DNA of 64,000 nt, taken from JBDIAG01 sp047974565. Its GTDB lineage: Bacteria; Actinomycetota; Actinomycetes; Actinomycetales; CAWJMD01. Where the stretch lies: NCBI GenBank assembly GCA_047974565.1, contig JBKECN010000035.1:1-64000 (forward strand), in the 5' to 3' direction. Each line of letters starts with the position of its first letter. Positions within the stretch are counted from its first letter, which is position 1. The notes below the pieces were generated by a model. It was not told the DNA's origin. It saw nothing but the letters and a program-made list of their open reading frames with translations, and made no database searches. This document shows positions 59,041 through 64,000 of this stretch, in pieces. A program made the position numbers and the translations under genes.

Positions 59041-59678
59041 TGTGCGGCCATCCACAAGGATTCCGCCAAGCCACCCGAGCCCTCGACGCGGGCCAACTGG
59101 ACGGACCCTGTCGGCGCTTAGACGACGGCCTACGAGGCGTCCAAGACTCTCGCCGAAAGAGCTGCCTGGGACTGCGTCGCCGAGCACCCCGAGATGCAGT
59201 TGACGACGATCAAGCCCGGGCGCGGCGCTGGGGCGCCGACGGACGAGCACTACGGCACGTCCCTGTCGTACGCCGAGCGGATTCTCACCGGCGCCGACCC
59301 TGCGTATCCGAAGGTCGCGATCCCCATCGTCGACGGGCGGGACGTGGCTCGCATGCACGCCGCCGCCGTCGATCACCTGGACACGGTCGGCCGGCGCCTG
59401 CCCGCCAACGCCGGGAGCTGTCGATGCTGGAGATGGCCCAGCCTCTCAAGGCCGCCTACCCCGATCGCAAGATCTCGACCCTCACCATCCCCGACGCCGT
59501 CGCGCAGATCATGGCCCTGTTCGTCCCGTCGATGCGCTCGGTGGTGCCCAACCTCGGCCGCAATGGCGACGTGGACGGCTCGGACGGACCACGTGAACTC
59601 GGGTTCGAGTACAGCTCCTCCCAGGATTCGCTGCGGGCGTCGGCGAACTATCTCCTCGAACGCGGGGTCGTCGAGTAA
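59041..59678 (+). pseudogene. NAD-dependent epimerase/reductase remnant
   Basis: Fragments of an extended SDR (dihydroflavonol-reductase-like). TTAYEASKTLAERAAWD carries the YxxxK motif and is preceded by an in-frame TAG at 59119; then HPEMQLTTIKPG, HYGTSLSYAERILTGADP and VDGRDVARMHAAAVDH; a frameshift near 59420 gives AAYPDRKISTLTIPDAVAQIM, then FEYSSSQDSLRASANYLLERGVV. The N-terminal Rossmann glycine motif is missing. At least three lesions, so dead. Confidence 0.8.
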
Positions 59679-59846
59679 GTCGGCGCTCAGCGAAGGGATC
59701 CCGCGAAGCCGGACCAGCCGACGACCGCTCAGTCGCACGAGTGAGTAGGTGCGCTCCGATGCGACAGGCACCACAATGGGCTGGCCCGCCGATCCCGGCC
59801 GACGCGGGTGACAAGGCGCCGAACGGCCCGCGAGGTGAGGAGAACG

Positions 59847-60746
59847 ATGAGTGAAAGCCTGAGCCTGCCCCCTGGCGTCACCTGGATCCAGCGAGGCGAT
59901 TTCGACGTTCTCAGCCTTGAAACCTCCTCCTGCACAGGTGAATTGGTGCCGCATGGGGCGATGGTGACCCGCTGGCAACCAGCCGGTCAGGCGCCGGTGC
60001 TGTTCGCCGGGCGTGCCCTGGCCTACACCCCCGCGGCGTCCGCACACGCGGGAATTCCGTTGTGCGGGCCGTGGTTCGGGCCGGGCCGATCCCTGGACCG
60101 CTCCCCCGGCCACGGCTTCTATCGCAGCGCGATGTGGCGGGTGAGCGAGGTCGAGCAGAGCGGTACGGGCACCGGACTGATCACCACGGTTCGGCTCGAG
60201 CTGAGCGCCGACGACCTGGCCGAGGTACCTGCCGCGAAGGGCTGGCCGCGGGAGGCAGGCCTGGAGCTGGTGGCCGCTTTCGGTGCGGAGTTGGGCGTGT
60301 CGCTGACCACCCGGACCGGGGTGGACGGGCTCGATCTGGAGGAGGCGCTACACGCCTACCTGCACGTGGGTGACGTCCGGCAGATCCGGATCACCGGCCT
60401 GGATGGCGCGGACTACGAGGACAAGGTGGACGACTTGGCCCGGCGCTGTCAGGACGGCCCGCTCCAGTTGTCCGGGGAGACCGACCGGGTGTACTACCAG
60501 TCAGGCGTCGTCACCGTGCATGACCCGGTCCTGGGGCGCCGGCTGGTGGTCGAGAAGTCGGGGTCCGCCGCCACAGTCACCTGGAACCCATGGGCGGACA
60601 AGGGGGCGGCGCTGGCCGATGTGGCGCAAGACGAGTGGGCGACCTTCGTGTGCGTGGAGGCGGCGAACGTGCGGGAAGCTGCTGTGGTCATCCCACCCGA
60701 CAGCGAACACACCCTGCACGCCGGGTTCCGCGTTGAAACCGACTGA
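59847..60746 (+). CDS. D-hexose-6-phosphate mutarotase / aldose-1-epimerase-like
   Basis: A 299-residue galactose-mutarotase-fold protein of the YeaD group. The usual landmarks are here: GELVPHGAMVTRWQP near the start, GIPLCGPWFGPG, GHGFYRSAMWRV with a catalytic-type His, ALHAYLHVGDV, and the late VTWNPWADK...EWATFVCVEAAN segment with a conserved Glu. These enzymes interconvert alpha and beta anomers of hexose 6-phosphates. AGGAGAA precedes the ATG; an earlier in-frame start adds 13 basic residues. Monocistronic. Confidence 0.9.
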   Translation: MSESLSLPPGVTWIQRGDFDVLSLETSSCTGELVPHGAMVTRWQPAGQAPVLFAGRALAYTPAASAHAGIPLCGPWFGPGRSLDRSPGHGFYRSAMWRVSEVEQSGTGTGLITTVRLELSADDLAEVPAAKGWPREAGLELVAAFGAELGVSLTTRTGVDGLDLEEALHAYLHVGDVRQIRITGLDGADYEDKVDDLARRCQDGPLQLSGETDRVYYQSGVVTVHDPVLGRRLVVEKSGSAATVTWNPWADKGAALADVAQDEWATFVCVEAANVREAAVVIPPDSEHTLHAGFRVETD

Positions 60747-60781
60747 GCCGGAAGGCTCGCCATCCTGTCAGGGAGTTCTTG

Positions 60782-61519
60782 TCACACCGTACGGTCGAGG
60801 TCGGCCGCGAGCTCGGTGACCGCATCGACCATCGCGGGGCCGTACCAGGTGAGCAGCCGGCCGCTCACCAGGGCTGCGGGTATGCCGGGGAAGGCCTGCG
60901 GACCATCGGTGGCGGTGAAGGCATACGGCTCGTCCGGCAGCACCACGAGGTCGAGCCGTCGGCCCGCCCGCCGGGAGATCACCTCGGCCGGGTCGAAGCG
61001 TGGATAGCGATCCGGCGAGTGGGCAAGCACGTTGGCCACCCCGAGCCGGGCCAGGACGTCCCCGGCATAGGTGTCACGTCCCAGCGCCATCCATGGTCGT
61101 CGCCAGATCGGCACCACCGCAAGCCGTCTCGGCTCCGGAGCCAGCTCTTTCGAGAGCCAGCAGGCCTCGGCCCGGTCGAGCCACTCAGGTCGGGCCGCCC
61201 CGCAGGCGGCGACCACCCGGTCGAGTTCGGCGACCGCCTGCGGTACCGAACGGATGGTGGTCACCAGTACCTCGATGCCGCGCCGGCCGAGCTCGTCCAG
61301 GTCCGCCGGCCGGTTCTCCTCCTCGTTGGCCAGCACCAGGTCGGGCGCCAGCGCCACGATGGCATCCAGGTCCGGATTCTTCGTCCCCCGCACCCGCGCC
61401 ACCCCGGACTCGGCCAGGCCTGCCGGGTGAGTACACCAGTCGGTGCACCCGACGAGCACGCCGGGGCGGGTCACGGCGACCGCCTCAGTCAGCGACGGGA
61501 CGAGCGACACGATGCGCAC
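60782..61519 (-). CDS. Cytoplasmic BtuF-like metal-cofactor binding protein
   Basis: A 245-residue helical-backbone metal receptor (PF01497-like), the fold of periplasmic cobalamin and siderophore binding proteins. MRIVSLVPSLTEAV is the family start; the two lobes are joined by a long helix around residues 85-115. No signal peptide or lipobox is present, so the protein is cytoplasmic, as seen for a class of such proteins of unknown role. WCTHP and RGTKNPDLDAI are typical of that class. It diverges from the ATP-grasp operon. Confidence 0.85.
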   Translation of the reverse strand: MRIVSLVPSLTEAVAVTRPGVLVGCTDWCTHPAGLAESGVARVRGTKNPDLDAIVALAPDLVLANEEENRPADLDELGRRGIEVLVTTIRSVPQAVAELDRVVAACGAARPEWLDRAEACWLSKELAPEPRRLAVVPIWRRPWMALGRDTYAGDVLARLGVANVLAHSPDRYPRFDPAEVISRRAGRRLDLVVLPDEPYAFTATDGPQAFPGIPAALVSGRLLTWYGPAMVDAVTELAADLDRTV

Positions 61520-61683
61520 CCGCCCAGCCTAGCGACGACAGACCCAGTACCCCGACCCGGGAATATCGTCCGAGTCTCCACTATCCGACTCACCCGGAGC
61601 ACGATAAATCCCGATGTAACCCGCCTTTAACACCAGACGAATACCCTGCCCCCAAGATGAGGACCTAGCCGAGGGATGCGCCC

Positions 61684-63329
<1,646 letters not shown>

Positions 63330-63336
<7 letters not shown>

Positions 63337-64000
63337 GCCGGATCGCCGAGTCGCTGTTCTGGATCGGCCGCTACGTCGAGCGGGCCGACGGAACGGCCCG
63401 GATCGTGGACGTCCTGCGCTTGCAGCAGATGGAGGAAGCCAGTCAGTCCGAGTCGATCTCGGCACGACTGGTGCTCAGCGACGTGATGGGGCTGCCCACG
63501 CCGCAGGGCCCGTTGACCTTCGACGACGTCGCGAACCGGTTGGTCTTCGACACCAGCCGGCAGAGCAGCATCTCCGGCACCTGGTGGGCGGCTCGAGAGA
63601 ACGCCCGCCGGGCCCGGGAGACGCTGAGCACCGAACTGTGGGAGTGCATCAACACCTCCTGGCACCGCTGGCGCGATCTGGGTTCGTACTCGGTCACCTC
63701 CACCCACCTGGACTGGGTGCGGGAGCGGGCCGCGCTGGTCGCCGGGATCGCGGACGCGACGATGAGCCACGACGAGGCGCTGAACTTCCTGCTGCTGGGC
63801 CGGCTGCTCGAGCGGGCCGACATGACCGCCCGGCTGGTGGCCACCGGATCGCTGCCGGGAAATGATGAGTCGACGTGGATCAGCGTGCTGCAGTCCTGCG
63901 GGGCCGCCCAGGCATATCTACGCACCAACCGCGGGGTGGTGGAGGACGAGCGGGCGGCCGCTTTCCTGGTCCTGGACCGGCTCTTCCCCCGGTCCATCGT
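63330..64000 (+). CDS. Alpha-E domain protein (partial, runs off the right edge)
   Basis: The first 223 codons of an alpha-E (PF04168) protein, always next to the ATP-grasp gene upstream. It begins MLSRIAESLFWIGRYVERAD, the hallmark of the family, and has the later HDEALNFLLLGRLLERADMTARL helix, the second internal repeat of the E-R-A-D motif. AGGAG lies 8 nt before the ATG at 63330, inside the end of the ATP-grasp gene. The frame stays open to base 64000. Next in such operons one expects a transglutaminase-like gene. Confidence 0.93.

Overview
The window is a high-GC actinobacterial chromosome segment. The evidence is strong third-position GC bias, many GTG starts, 4-nt ATGA/GTGA gene overlaps, and Actinomycetota-specific gene sets: GlpR/SepX with the MoeA-like Glp, an FmdB zinc-ribbon gene, a moxR-DUF58-VWA operon, and a circularly permuted ATP-grasp with an alpha-E protein. 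A Micrococcales-type organism fits, but the sequence does not fix the genus. I see no rRNA, tRNA or CRISPR array.

Layout, left arm (1-34455). 0.2-8.5 kb is metabolic and transport: an SDR facing a UGT-like glycosyltransferase, an HdeD-like membrane protein, an MFS exporter, and a LacZ-type beta-galactosidase. 8.7-10.9 kb is an MFS gene overlapping an ArsR-rhodanese fusion. 11.4-16.5 kb is a tight operon of a REC-only response regulator, a membrane-anchored HEAT-repeat protein, a processive GT2 glycan synthase and a GAF-type histidine kinase. 16.5-24.5 kb carries a Tat-type cholesterol-oxidase-like flavoprotein, glpR/sepX, a nested repeat array, a VOC gene, then RimJ-like acetyltransferase, mogA, moaC and moeA/glp, divergent from the 5-FTHF cyclo-ligase gene. 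24.6-34.5 kb is conserved housekeeping: penicillin-acylase family, K+/H+ antiporter, an FmdB-family gene behind a CIRCE-like operator, mscL with a strong terminator, a SAF protein, and moxR-DUF58-VWA.

Accessory zone (34.8-46.4 kb). It opens with an apparently intact Xre / ImmA-IrrE protease / PIN-like operon with a perfect operator over its ribosome binding site. A lower-GC, decayed stretch follows: a lipoprotein, IS256 and IS3 remnants, a broken nucleotidyltransferase, an NDK-like protein, and a frameshifted RHS toxin with a small S1-like protein behind it. A WYL-regulated MFS then precedes a dead UvrA-like resistance ATPase fused to a VOC remnant.

Right arm (46.6-64 kb). 47.6-53.8 kb is a four-gene operon (acyl-CoA-reductase-like SDR fused to a HAD phosphatase, zinc alcohol dehydrogenase, LarA-like protein, PlsC acyltransferase) that looks like a lipid-alcohol or ether-lipid pathway. 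54.2-59.0 kb is a secreted polymorphic toxin (signal peptide, TSP3 repeats, VWA, pretoxin-like segment, PD-(D/E)XK-like nuclease) with two candidate immunity genes; its front part is split by an in-frame stop and a frameshift. A dead epimerase, a hexose-phosphate mutarotase-like epimerase, a cytoplasmic BtuF-like protein and the ATP-grasp/alpha-E operon end the window. The alpha-E gene runs off the right edge.
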